This document shows positions 7,972-14,129 of a stretch of 17,365 nucleotides of DNA, one piece after another. Both the position numbers and the translations under genes were made by a program. The notes beneath the pieces were generated by a model. That model was not told the origin of the DNA and made no database searches. It saw only the letters and a program-made list of their open reading frames with translations. Within the stretch, counting starts at the first letter, position 1. The number at the start of each line of letters is the position of its first letter. The DNA comes from Rhodobacterales bacterium (GTDB lineage Bacteria; Pseudomonadota; Alphaproteobacteria; Rhodobacterales; Rhodobacteraceae), in assembly GCA_009992615.1 (NCBI GenBank), contig JAACVA010000012.1, positions 1 to 17,365 of the forward strand, read 5' to 3'.

Positions 7972-8328
7972 TTAGTGCTGCCCTTGGGCTTCCATGAGGG
8001 CGCGCAGCAGTTTTTCTTCGCTCATGTCGTTTTCGGCAGGCTTGTCCGGCGCACCGCCGCCCATCAACAACGCCATGGAATCCTCTTCCGGCTCGTCCAC
8101 CTCGATCTGGGTCTGGTGCGATTCGATCATCCGCTCGCGCAGATCATCGGCCAACTGGGTTTCGTCCGCAATTTCGCGCAGGGACACAACCGGGTTCTTG
8201 TCGTTGTCGCGGTCCACGGTCACCGGGCTGCCGGCGGTGATTTCGCGGGCGCGGTGGGCGGCCAGCATTACCAGTTCGAACCGGTTTGGAACCTTGTCAA
8301 CGCAGTCTTCTACCGTCACGCGGGCCAT
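7972..8328 (-). CDS. rpoZ: RNA polymerase omega subunit
   Basis: A 118-residue omega subunit that aids assembly of RNA polymerase by binding beta'. The opening [19 protein letters not shown] matches the family. The MAR segment is the part that in E. coli contributes to ppGpp site 1 at the omega/beta' interface. The core (1-65) ends with [13 protein letters not shown]-terminal extension of about 50 residues is acidic (EVDEPEEDS), then low in conservation, ending [17 protein letters not shown]. coli omega is 91 residues. The ATG at 8328 has GGAG six bases upstream. The open frame reaches 23 codons further upstream but runs through the promoter region, so it is not used. Confidence 0.95.
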   Translation of the reverse strand: MARVTVEDCVDKVPNRFELVMLAAHRAREITAGSPVTVDRDNDKNPVVSLREIADETQLADDLRERMIESHQTQIEVDEPEEDSMALLMGGGAPDKPAENDMSEEKLLRALMEAQGQH

Positions 8329-8364
8329 TGGGATCTCCAGTCTGGAAAGGATGCCTGAACCGCC

Positions 8365-8393
8365 TTCATAGGGATGTTGAAAAGGCTTGACAA
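8365..8393 (-). promoter_or_regulatory. Candidate sigma70-type promoter of rpoZ-rsh
   Basis: On the minus strand TTGTCA (8388-8393, one mismatch to TTGACA) is followed after exactly 17 bases by TATGAA (8365-8370, four of six to TATAAT). Transcription would start near 8358, giving a leader of about 30 bases with GGAG in front of the rpoZ ATG. It lies in the 84-base gap between folK and rpoZ and would drive rpoZ-rsh-DUF2062-pdxJ-acpS. The call rests on consensus match and position. Confidence 0.55.
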
Positions 8394-8412
8394 CCACAAA
8401 CGCCCGCCAACT

Positions 8413-9006
8413 TCATGAAGCGGCCGGTCGAACTGCGCTGTGATCGGCGTCGGGCAGCGTTGCGGCCATCTGCGCCACCGTCAGGCCCAGCACCGGATGC
8501 CGCCATTGCGGCGCGATGTCCAGCCACGGCACCAGCACGAAGGCCCGTTCATGCAATCTCGGGTGCGGCAGGATCAGGACGTCGGGCGCGCGCAACACCT
8601 GCTGTTCCGGCGCAAGATCCATCCAGTGGCGAAGTGTCGCAACGTCAGGCAGCACCAGATCGCCTTGGGCCAGCAGATCCAGATCCATCGTGCGACGGCC
8701 CCAACGCTGCACCCGTGCCCGGCCCATGGCGGTTTCGATCTTATGCAGCCGGGTCAGCAGATCGTCGGGCGCGAGGGCGGTGTCAAAGCGAGCAACCGCG
8801 TTCACATAATCCGGCCCCGTGCCCGCCGGAAAGCACGGGGTGTGAAACAATCTGCTGTGGCGCACCAGACGACAGTCGGGACTGTCGAGGCCCATGATCG
8901 CCTGATTGACCGCCTCGGCAAGGGTTTTACCCGCCAGGGCGACATTCGCACCAAATGCCACGAACGCGGCGTCGGCGTGGATGTCGCTGCGGGGTGCTTG
9001 CGTCAC
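8413..9006 (-). CDS. folK: 2-amino-4-hydroxy-6-hydroxymethyldihydropteridine diphosphokinase
   Basis: A 197-residue HPPK that transfers pyrophosphate from ATP to 6-hydroxymethyl-7,8-dihydropterin in folate synthesis. Landmarks are FGANVAL near the N terminus (GSN-type motif), YVNAVARFDT, the ATP/Mg signature RWGRRTMDLDLLAQG with its two aspartates, and PHPRLHERAFVLVPW. The length is slightly above the E. coli enzyme (159). The start read here is GTG at 9006 with AAGG about 10 bases upstream; no ATG lies before the first conserved motif. It is transcribed divergently from the NYN gene across a 95-base gap in which I see no convincing -10/-35 pair. It may also contribute read-through into rpoZ. 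Confidence 0.93.
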   Translation of the reverse strand: MTQAPRSDIHADAAFVAFGANVALAGKTLAEAVNQAIMGLDSPDCRLVRHSRLFHTPCFPAGTGPDYVNAVARFDTALAPDDLLTRLHKIETAMGRARVQRWGRRTMDLDLLAQGDLVLPDVATLRHWMDLAPEQQVLRAPDVLILPHPRLHERAFVLVPWLDIAPQWRHPVLGLTVAQMAATLPDADHSAVRPAAS

Positions 9007-9101
9007 GGCGTAAATACCTTATGTAGAATTTGTGTCACGCTGCGCGTACCACCCCATGCTCACGAAAACCAGCGCAGTGACCTTTATAAGGATCCTATTT
9101 C

Positions 9102-9677
9102 ATGTTTTACCGGGACGAACGGCTGGCGCTGTTCATCGATGGTTCAAACCTGTACGCCGCCGCGAAAGCGCTGGGTTTCGACATCGACTACAAATTGCTG
9201 AGGCAAGAATTCATGCGCCGCGGCAGGATGTTGCGCGCGTTTTACTATACGGCACTGCTGGAGAATGACGAGTATTCGCCGATCCGGCCGCTGGTGGACT
9301 GGCTGCATTACAACGGCTACACGATGGTCACCAAGGCGGCCAAGGAATACACCGACAGCCAGGGCCGCCGCAAGGTCAAGGGCAACATGGACATCGAACT
9401 GGCCGTTGACGCCATGGAACTGGCGCCGCGGGTCGATCACATTGTGTTGTTCTCGGGCGATGGCGATTTCCGTCCGTTGGTGGAAAGCCTGCAACGCAGC
9501 GGCGTTCGTGTGTCGGTCGTGTCAACCATCCGCAGCCATCCGCCAATGATCGCTGACGACCTGCGCCGTCAGGCCGACAATTTCATTGAACTGGACGAGC
9601 TGCGCGATGTGATCGGCCGCCCCCCCCGCGAACCGCGCGAGGACGACCATGAGCTGCGCGAAATGGTGGGCGAATAA
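9102..9677 (+). CDS. NYN domain (PIN-like, LabA/DUF88) protein
   Basis: A 191-residue soluble protein with a NYN/PIN-like nuclease fold. The acidic site residues are visible: D13 and N16 in LALFIDGSNLYAAAK, D97 and D103 in NMDIELAVDAMEL, and D120/D122 in LFSGDGDFRPLVES. The C-terminal half follows the family (GVRVSVVST, ADNFIELDELRD), then a charged tail (PPREPREDDHELREMVGE). NYN proteins are predicted metal-dependent RNases; cyanobacterial LabA is linked to clock output. No cellular substrate is known to me for this alphaproteobacterial group. The ATG has AAGGA nine bases upstream. All catalytic acids appear intact, so activity is plausible. It lies near rnc, rsh and rnhA, but a functional tie is only a suggestion. 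Confidence 0.88.
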   Translation: MFYRDERLALFIDGSNLYAAAKALGFDIDYKLLRQEFMRRGRMLRAFYYTALLENDEYSPIRPLVDWLHYNGYTMVTKAAKEYTDSQGRRKVKGNMDIELAVDAMELAPRVDHIVLFSGDGDFRPLVESLQRSGVRVSVVSTIRSHPPMIADDLRRQADNFIELDELRDVIGRPPREPREDDHELREMVGE

Positions 9678-9681
9678 CATC

Positions 9682-9698
9682 GCGCCGCCACCCGGCGC
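9682..9698 (+). other. Small hairpin after the NYN gene
   Basis: A perfect 6-bp inverted repeat GCGCCG/CGGCGC with a 5-base loop begins four bases after the NYN stop codon and ends 12 bases before the YqaA-family start. No T-tract follows, so it is not a standard terminator. It may modulate expression between the two genes or be chance in high-G+C DNA. Confidence 0.35.
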
Positions 9699-9710
9699 AT
9701 ATTCCGGCCG

Positions 9711-10145
9711 GTGATGGGCGGACTTGTGGCGATGTTTGCGGTGGCCTTTGCTGCCGCAACACTCTTGCCTTTTCCATCGGAAATTCTGTTCACCGCGTTG
9801 CAGGTGCAAGGCGGTGCGCCACTTGTCGTGTTGATTGCCGTGGCAAGCCTCGGCAACACCTTGGGGTCGCTGGTGAATTTCGCCATCGGCTGGCAGGTCA
9901 CGCGGTTTTCCGGGCGCCGCTGGTTTCCGGCAACGCCCGAACAGATGCGCCGCGCCGAGGCGTGGTTTGCCCGTTGGGGGGTCTGGGCGCTGTTGCTGTC
10001 CTGGGCGCCGATGGGCGATGCGATAACGCTTGTTTCCGGCATCATGCGCACGCCGGTGTGGCTGTTTGTCGCGTTGGTGGGTCTGGCCAAAACGGCGCGA
10101 TATGTTGTGCTGGGGGCGCTGACATCGGGCGTTCTGTCGATATAA
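9711..10145 (+). CDS. YqaA family inner-membrane protein
   Basis: A 144-residue membrane protein of the YqaA branch of the SNARE-associated/DedA-like superfamily. Family marks are AATLLPFPSEILFTAL near the N terminus, ASLGNTLGSLVNFAIG, WFARWGVWALLLSW followed by APMGDAITLVSGIMR, and a final segment VGLAKTARYVVLGAL. Three or four hydrophobic segments are evident. YqaA itself is uncharacterised; DedA relatives are proposed lipid or proton-dependent transporters. Start is GTG at 9711 or the immediately following ATG at 9714. Neither has a clear Shine-Dalgarno sequence, and a small hairpin lies just upstream. It follows the NYN gene by 33 bases and may be cotranscribed. Confidence 0.85.
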   Translation: MMGGLVAMFAVAFAAATLLPFPSEILFTALQVQGGAPLVVLIAVASLGNTLGSLVNFAIGWQVTRFSGRRWFPATPEQMRRAEAWFARWGVWALLLSWAPMGDAITLVSGIMRTPVWLFVALVGLAKTARYVVLGALTSGVLSI

Positions 10146-10218
10146 GTACCGTGGCGGGGGCTGGACGGCGCGGCAGTCCTTGCGTACCTCTTGACCGACA
10201 CTGCCCGGGAAGGATGCC

Positions 10219-11169
10219 ATGACAAAGCCGCCTCTTGTCGTCTATCTGGCCGCGCCACGCGGATTTTGCGCCGGTGTGGACCGGGCCATCAAGATCGTCG
10301 AAATGGCGATCGAAAAATGGGGGGCGCCGGTGTTTGTGCGGCATGAAATCGTGCACAACAAATTCGTGGTGGATGGGCTGCGCGCCAAGGGTGCCGTGTT
10401 TGTCGAGGATCTCGACGATTGCCCGCAAGACCGCCCGGTGATCTTTTCCGCCCATGGCGTACCAAAATCCGTGCCTGCCGCCGCCGAGGCGCGAAAGTTG
10501 CTTTTCGTTGATGCCACCTGCCCCTTGGTCAGCAAGGTTCACATCGAGGCGGCGCGCCACCACGACAACGGGTTGCAAATGGTGATGATCGGCCATGCCG
10601 GCCACCCCGAAACGCTGGGCACCATGGGCCAACTGCCCGAGGGCGAGGTGCTGTTGGTCGAAACCGTGCAGGACGTGGCGCAAATCACCCCGCGCGATCC
10701 CGCCAAGCTGGCCTTCATCACCCAGACCACCCTGTCGGTGGATGACACGGCAGGCATCGTCGCGGCGCTGAAGGCGCGGTTTCCCGCCATCGTCGGCCCC
10801 CACAAGGAAGACATCTGCTATGCCACCACCAACCGGCAAGAGGCGGTCAAGGCCATGGCGCCGCGCTGTGACGCCATGCTGGTGATCGGCGCGCCAAATT
10901 CGTCGAACTCGAAACGCCTGGTCGAGGTGGGCCGCACGGCGGGCTGTTCCTATGCGCAACTGGTGCAGCGGGCCGACGACATCGACTGGCGCGCGCTGGA
11001 CGGCATCACCAGCATCGGCATCACCGCCGGCGCCAGCGCCCCCGAGGTGTTGGTGAACGAGGTGATCGACGCCTTCCGCGCCCGCTTCGACGTGACCGTG
11101 CAACCGGTGGAAACCGCCGTTGAAAACGTCGAGTTCAAGGTGCCAAGGGTGCTGCGCGAACCGGCCTGA
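10219..11169 (+). CDS. ispH: 4-hydroxy-3-methylbut-2-enyl diphosphate reductase
   Basis: A 316-residue IspH (LytB), the last enzyme of the non-mevalonate isoprenoid pathway, which reduces HMBPP to IPP and DMAPP with an iron-sulfur cluster. The three cluster cysteines are Cys17 (PRGFCAGV), Cys101 ([11 protein letters not shown]) and Cys200 ([11 protein letters not shown]). The catalytic glutamate is E131 in [11 protein letters not shown]. The conserved segments ITQTTLS and IGAPNSSNS are present. Start ATG has a strong GGGAAGGA ending about four bases upstream. Length is normal. It lies 73 bases behind the YqaA gene and 57 bases before DUF3429. IspH and PdxJ both belong to pathways that draw on DXP, but the genes are on opposite strands and not coregulated by any visible element. 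Confidence 0.97.
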   Translation: MTKPPLVVYLAAPRGFCAGVDRAIKIVEMAIEKWGAPVFVRHEIVHNKFVVDGLRAKGAVFVEDLDDCPQDRPVIFSAHGVPKSVPAAAEARKLLFVDATCPLVSKVHIEAARHHDNGLQMVMIGHAGHPETLGTMGQLPEGEVLLVETVQDVAQITPRDPAKLAFITQTTLSVDDTAGIVAALKARFPAIVGPHKEDICYATTNRQEAVKAMAPRCDAMLVIGAPNSSNSKRLVEVGRTAGCSYAQLVQRADDIDWRALDGITSIGITAGASAPEVLVNEVIDAFRARFDVTVQPVETAVENVEFKVPRVLREPA

Positions 11170-11226
11170 AACCAGCCTCGCCAAGCACCCCTTCGCTGCA
11201 ACCCGACGCAACAGGATCAGGCCCCG

Positions 11227-11682
11227 ATGCTCCGCACACCAATTCCCACCGCGCCTCTGGTTCTCGGCCTTGCCGGGCTGATTCCGTTCGTCTGGGGGGC
11301 CTTGTGCGTGATCTTTCCCGATCTGGCCACCTGGGGTGCGCGGATGATCGGGCCGCGCTTCGTCGGGCCCTATGTGCAGCTGGCCTATGGCACGGTGATC
11401 CTGTCTTTCATGTCAGGCGTGCTGTGGGGCTTTGCCGCCCGCGCCAGAGGCGCGGTGGCGGCCACCGGTTATGCCCTGTCGGTGTTACCCGCGCTGTGGG
11501 CGTTCTTTTTCGTCGGTGGCGGGCCGGTATCGGCGACGATATATCTGATGTTCGGTTTTGCCGGTCTGCTGGCGCTGGATCTCATGTTCTGGCGTCAGGA
11601 TCTGGCGCCGGGGTGGTGGATGAACCTGCGGGTGATCCTGACGGTGGTGGTTCTGGGCTGTCTGTCAGTCACGCTGATCTGA
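11227..11682 (+). CDS. DUF3429 family membrane protein
   Basis: A 151-residue protein that is mostly hydrophobic, with about five predicted membrane segments (about 11-30, 48-68, 75-95, 100-118 and 132-150). The conserved features PLVLGLAGLIPF near the N terminus and YGTVILSFMSGVLWGFA in the middle identify the DUF3429 family, whose function is unknown. A late motif FWRQDLAPGWWMNLR separates the last two segments. The ATG has AGGA ten bases upstream. It lies between ispH and rnhA, all in one direction with short gaps, so cotranscription is likely. Nothing in the sequence indicates substrate or activity. Confidence 0.82.
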   Translation: MLRTPIPTAPLVLGLAGLIPFVWGALCVIFPDLATWGARMIGPRFVGPYVQLAYGTVILSFMSGVLWGFAARARGAVAATGYALSVLPALWAFFFVGGGPVSATIYLMFGFAGLLALDLMFWRQDLAPGWWMNLRVILTVVVLGCLSVTLI

Positions 11683-11748
11683 CCCATCACCTCTGGCTCA
11701 TCGCCGCGCCCTGCGGTATGGGCCCCGAACCGGACACAGGATTGACCA

Positions 11749-12207
11749 ATGCCCCATCTCTTTGCCTATACCGATGGCGCGTGCAGCGGCAATCCCGGCC
11801 CCGGCGGCTGGGGTGCCCTGCTGATTGCGCGCGACGGTGCCGCCATTGTGAAACAGCGCGAGTTGCACGGCGGCGAACGCGACACCACCAACAACCGGAT
11901 GGAGCTTTTGGCGGCGATCAGCGCGCTCGAATCGCTGTCGCGGCCCAGCGAAATCACCATCATCACCGACAGTGCCTATGTGAAAAACGGCGTGACCAGC
12001 TGGATTCACGGCTGGAAACGCAACGGCTGGCGCACCTCGCAGAAAAAGCCCGTGAAAAACGAAGACCTGTGGCGCCGGATAGACGAGGCGCAGAAGCGGC
12101 ACAAAGTGACCTGGGAATGGGTCAAGGGCCACGCCGGCCACCCCGAAAACGAACGCGCCGATGAATTGGCCCGCGCCGGAATGGCTCCCTTCAAACCGGG
12201 GAAATAG
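11749..12207 (+). CDS. rnhA: Ribonuclease HI
   Basis: A 152-residue RNase HI that cuts the RNA strand of RNA/DNA hybrids, removing R-loops and primers. The full catalytic set is present: D9 ([16 protein letters not shown]), E52 (NNRMELLAA), D74 (ITDSAYV), H128 (VKGHAGH) and D138 (NERADELA). The basic protrusion ([12 protein letters not shown]) used for hybrid binding is also present. Length equals that of the E. coli enzyme (155). The ATG has AGGA seven bases upstream. It is the last intact gene before the insertion-sequence debris; no T-tailed terminator is visible after its stop. Confidence 0.97.
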   Translation: MPHLFAYTDGACSGNPGPGGWGALLIARDGAAIVKQRELHGGERDTTNNRMELLAAISALESLSRPSEITIITDSAYVKNGVTSWIHGWKRNGWRTSQKKPVKNEDLWRRIDEAQKRHKVTWEWVKGHAGHPENERADELARAGMAPFKPGK

Positions 12208-12549
12208 ACACCTCATAGCAACGGCCTTGATCCGTGACTTTCGCGGGGTTCCATTGGAGCCGCGGCGATGACGCACCTTCATCGAAGGATGTAGGCTTGT
12301 CTGGCGGTTGCGCTCACCCGGGCGGATTTGTCGGCGCGGGACCAGCGGCGCCAAAGACGGACGACGCGAAGGCGGTACGGCGCTTGCTGGCGCTTGCGCT
12401 GGATAAAGCCGCAATCGAGAACATGGCTTCGGCTTTTGATGGCAAGATACCCGCCGAGCCGCCGATTTCTGAGAGCCTGATTTGAAACTAATTGAGTGAG
12501 TTCCGCAGGTTGTGATTCTGTTCGGTTGCGAAGCAGAACGGAGATCACG
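12208..12549. other. Gene-free stretch with IS debris
   Basis: No intact gene is visible for 342 bases after rnhA. The stretch holds a short imperfect palindrome near 12242-12264 (CGCGG/CCGCG arms), the IS630-like transposase fragment described separately, and about 130 bases leading to the IS5-like fragment that I cannot assign. An open frame at 12234-12485 can be translated but only its middle resembles a protein family, and it shifts frame within that similarity. I regard the stretch as decayed mobile-element sequence rather than a gene. Confidence 0.6.
12307..12413 (+). pseudogene. IS630-like transposase N-terminal fragment, frameshifted
   Basis: In one frame (from 12307) the translation reads VALTRADLSARDQRR. 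In a second frame from about 12353 it continues PKTDDAKAVRRLLALALD. Together these resemble the start of IS630-family transposases of the type LTREDLS-x-RDLR...AAKT-x-DA-x-xARRLLALALVLDG, which precedes their helix-turn-helix. The similarity changes frame around 12350 and stops near 12413, where the sequence should continue into the DNA-binding helix and catalytic domain. It is therefore a short broken remnant. The family call is from memory of the motif, and a protein search would settle it. Confidence 0.5.
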
Positions 12550-12927
12550 ATGGCCTGGGCCGAACTCACCCGCCGCCAAGATGCCCGAGCGGGCAACAGA
12601 TATGCAAGCGATTTGACCGCCGCGGAATGGGCGGTGATCGCGCCTTTGATGCCGCCAGTCAGGGCAACCGGCCGGCCCCGCAGGACGCATTTGCGCGATA
12701 CGTTCGACGCGCCCCTCTATATCGCGACGGCCGGTTGCCAATGGCGTATGCCGCCCAACGACTATCGGCCGGTTTCCACGGCGCGGGGCCATTTCTACGC
12801 CTGGCGCAATGGCGATGTGCCGGAAACGACCAAACGCCCGTCAGAGAGCCCCGCGAAGCAGTCCCGACGAGTAAGGCCAACACAAGGCTTTGAAACAAGG
12901 TTCAATTACGGAAACCCGTTGACGTGA
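12550..12927 (+). pseudogene. IS5-family transposase, 3'-truncated
   Basis: The open frame from the ATG at 12550 gives 125 residues. About the first 86 match the N-terminal domain of IS5-type (IS427-like, DUF4096) transposases: YASDLTAAEWAVIAPLMPP, GRPRRTHLRD, LYIATAGCQWRMPPNDYRP and FYAWRNGD. After about 12807 similarity is lost, and the expected DDE catalytic core (about 150 further residues) is absent. The remaining codons to 12927 look unrelated to the family. Faint similarity may continue in another frame (REPREAVPTS), suggesting a frameshift followed by deletion. I could not find a matching inverted terminal repeat pair, so the element's right end seems lost. It should be inactive. Confidence 0.75.
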
Positions 12928-12943
12928 AGCTTGACATGTAAGC
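12919..12943. repeat. Tandem 12/13-bp repeat TTGACRTG(A/T)AAGC
   Basis: TTGACGTGAAGC (12919-12930) is followed directly by TTGACATGTAAGC (12931-12943), differing by one substitution and one inserted T. The second copy includes the perfect -35 hexamer of the candidate cytochrome promoter. Such adjacent copies may bind a regulator as a dimer or may be a local duplication. Confidence 0.6.
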
Positions 12944-12960
12944 TGCATCACCGGAATACT
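12931..12960 (+). promoter_or_regulatory. Candidate promoter of the cytochrome c gene
   Basis: A consensus -35 TTGACA (12931-12936) is followed after 18 bases by AATACT (12955-12960, four of six to TATAAT). A start near 12967 would give a leader of about 95 bases containing the long hairpin at 12980-13017. It lies just past the IS5-like fragment and is the only good promoter match in the 135-base gap before the cytochrome. Confidence 0.45.
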
Positions 12961-12975
12961 TTCCTTTACCGGAAT
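12950..12975. repeat. Direct repeat ACCGGAAT, 18-bp spacing
   Basis: ACCGGAAT occurs at 12950-12957 and again at 12968-12975. The copies flank the candidate -10 region and transcription start of the cytochrome promoter. The repeat may be a pair of regulator half-sites; with only eight bases each, chance cannot be excluded. Confidence 0.4.
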
Positions 12976-12979
12976 GATG

Positions 12980-13017
12980 GCCTGTCTCTTGCCGCCACAT
13001 GGCGTCAAGAGACAGGC
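12980..13017. repeat. Long inverted repeat (hairpin) before cytochrome c
   Basis: Perfect 12-base arms GCCTGTCTCTTG (12980-12991) and CAAGAGACAGGC (13006-13017) enclose a 14-base centre. The centre itself forms a second stem CGCC/GGCG with a 4-base loop after one mismatch, so the whole can fold into a 38-base hairpin. It is not followed by a T-tract on either strand. It lies 45 bases before the cytochrome start codon, so it would be in the leader of that mRNA, or serve as an operator, or be a fused pair of insertion-sequence ends (see findings). Confidence 0.75.
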
Positions 13018-13062
13018 GTGATTATTAATATTCTGGCGGGAGTTGTTACAGGGGAGTGACTA

Positions 13063-13884
13063 ATGTCAATCGGGAAAATGTGGAGCGGTGGCCGCACAGC
13101 GGTGCTGGCCGGTGCCGCACTGGCAGCCAGCGCACTTTGTGCCATGGCAAGCGATAACGGGCTGCAGGAGCACGGGCAAAATCAGCAGATGTTTGTCCAC
13201 GGTGCACCGCAGGTGGCATCGCTGGAATGGACGCTGGCGGCGGGTGGCCGGATTTACGACAACTGGTGGGAGGCGCTGGACCGGGACGAGCCCGAGGGCA
13301 CCAACCCTGCCTATCCCGCCAGCGCCAAACAAGAGGGCGAAGGCACCTGGCGTTGCAAGGAATGTCATGGCTGGGATTATCAGGGCGCCGAGGGCATTTA
13401 TCGCAAAGGCAGCCACTTTACCGGGATCAAGGGCATCATGGGGGCAAGCGGCCTGCCGCCCGAATCCTTGATGGCCACGCTGCGCGATGCCAATCATCCG
13501 TACACCAAGGACATGATCACCGACGAAGAAATGCTGCGGGTTGCCACCTTTGTCAGCAAGGGCCTGACCGACATGCGCGTCTTCATCGACTATGAGACCC
13601 GCAAGGTGATCCAGGGTTCCGGCGATTTCGAACGCGGGCGCGGGATTTTCCAGACGACATGCGCCGCCTGTCACGGGTTTGATGGACGTGCGTTGGATTG
13701 GGGCTCGGGCGACGGGCACAATTATGTTGGCACCGAGGCCGCGGACCTGCCCGATGAGGTGTACAACAAGATCGCAAATGCCCATCCGGGTGCGGCCATG
13801 ATCAACACCCGCGCGTTTTCAATCGAGGACCGGATCAGCGTGATGAACTATATCGCCACGCTGCCCACCGGCATCGACGACTGA
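13063..13884 (+). CDS. Periplasmic dihaem cytochrome c
   Basis: A 273-residue exported cytochrome. The signal peptide runs to about residue 29 (hydrophobic core TAVLAGAALAASALCAMA, cleavage after AMA). Two haem attachment motifs are present: CKECH at 98-102 and CAACH at 200-204. A segment GGRIYDNWWEALDRDEPEGT precedes the first motif by about 20 residues. Possible methionine axial ligands are M151 or M157 for haem 1 and M246 (GAAMINTRAF) for haem 2. Two cytochrome c domains of about 100 residues follow one another. I recognise the class but not a specific function; resemblance to dihaem thiosulfate dehydrogenase-type proteins is too loose to name it. No oxidoreductase or maturation gene lies beside it. 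Start ATG has GGGGAG six bases upstream, the best ribosome-binding site in this part of the window. Confidence 0.88.
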   Translation: MSIGKMWSGGRTAVLAGAALAASALCAMASDNGLQEHGQNQQMFVHGAPQVASLEWTLAAGGRIYDNWWEALDRDEPEGTNPAYPASAKQEGEGTWRCKECHGWDYQGAEGIYRKGSHFTGIKGIMGASGLPPESLMATLRDANHPYTKDMITDEEMLRVATFVSKGLTDMRVFIDYETRKVIQGSGDFERGRGIFQTTCAACHGFDGRALDWGSGDGHNYVGTEAADLPDEVYNKIANAHPGAAMINTRAFSIEDRISVMNYIATLPTGIDD

Positions 13885-13925
13885 AAACCATGGCCCTTTG
13901 ACCTGAAGGGTCGGCAACCAAACAG

Positions 13926-13958
13926 CCGGGCGATGAGGAAACCGTTTTCGTCGCCCGG
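13926..13958. repeat. Hairpin 41 bases after the cytochrome c stop
   Basis: Perfect 8-base arms CCGGGCGA (13926-13933) and TCGCCCGG (13951-13958) enclose a 17-base loop that can extend the stem by several wobble pairs. No T-run follows on either strand. It may stabilise the 3' end of the cytochrome mRNA or act as a factor-assisted terminator before ugp. Confidence 0.45.
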
Positions 13959-14049
13959 ACCTTGGAAAAGCAGATGCCGCACACCGGGAAACAGCCAGCC
14001 CAAGCCGCCCAGGCGAACGGCGAAAACGGCGCGCCGTCCCGTCGTCAAA

Positions 14050-14089
14050 CCATCATCCAACCGAAATGAAACTGTCACATTACAGATGT
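14050..14089 (+). promoter_or_regulatory. Pho-box-like repeat array upstream of ugpB
   Basis: Seven-base units at 11-base spacing compare with the PhoB half-site CTGTCAT as follows: CCATCAT (14050, 5/7), CCGAAAT (14061, 4/7), CTGTCAC (14072, 6/7) and CAGATGT (14083, 3/7), separated by A-rich 4-base spacers. The phase matches PhoB direct repeats. The array is 41 to 80 bases before the ugpB start, and ugp operons are classical Pho-regulon members. Only one half-site is strong, so this is a candidate. Confidence 0.4.
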
Positions 14090-14129
14090 ACGGGTCGCCC
14101 TGTACCGAATGTCTGAAGGGACAAGTGAC

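Noticed and set aside
1445..7975. Long plus-strand open frames opposite era, lepB-pdxJ and rsh (up to 475 codons, for example 3796-5223, 6071-7045 and 7097-7975)
   Set aside because: They are antisense shadows of well-identified genes in high-G+C DNA; their translations are rich in Arg, His, Gln and Gly and show no domain.
9083..9090. TTTATAAG as a -10 element for the NYN gene
   Set aside because: It overlaps the Shine-Dalgarno AAGGA and has no -35 partner 16-18 bases upstream, so it would leave no usable leader.
10161..10182. GGAC/GTCC hairpin before ispH
   Set aside because: Four-base arms with a 9-base loop are expected by chance in G+C-rich DNA.
10042..11211. 389-codon minus-strand open frame opposite ispH
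   Set aside because: It mirrors ispH codon structure; the plus strand has all three cluster cysteines of IspH, and the antisense translation resembles no family.
12234..12485. 83-codon open frame as a gene
   Set aside because: Only its middle resembles a transposase start and the similarity changes frame; it has no ribosome-binding site and lies in IS debris.
12481..12896. TTTGAAAC at 12481 and 12889 as target-site duplication of the IS5-like element
   Set aside because: Eight-base direct copies are longer than the usual short IS5-family duplication, no inverted terminal repeats adjoin them, and the right end of the element seems deleted.
13974..14069. Small open frame of 31 codons (MPHTGKQPAQAAQANGENG...) between the cytochrome and ugpB
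   Set aside because: Low-complexity sequence, weak ribosome-binding site (GGAAAAGC) and overlap with the Pho-like array; no support that it is translated.
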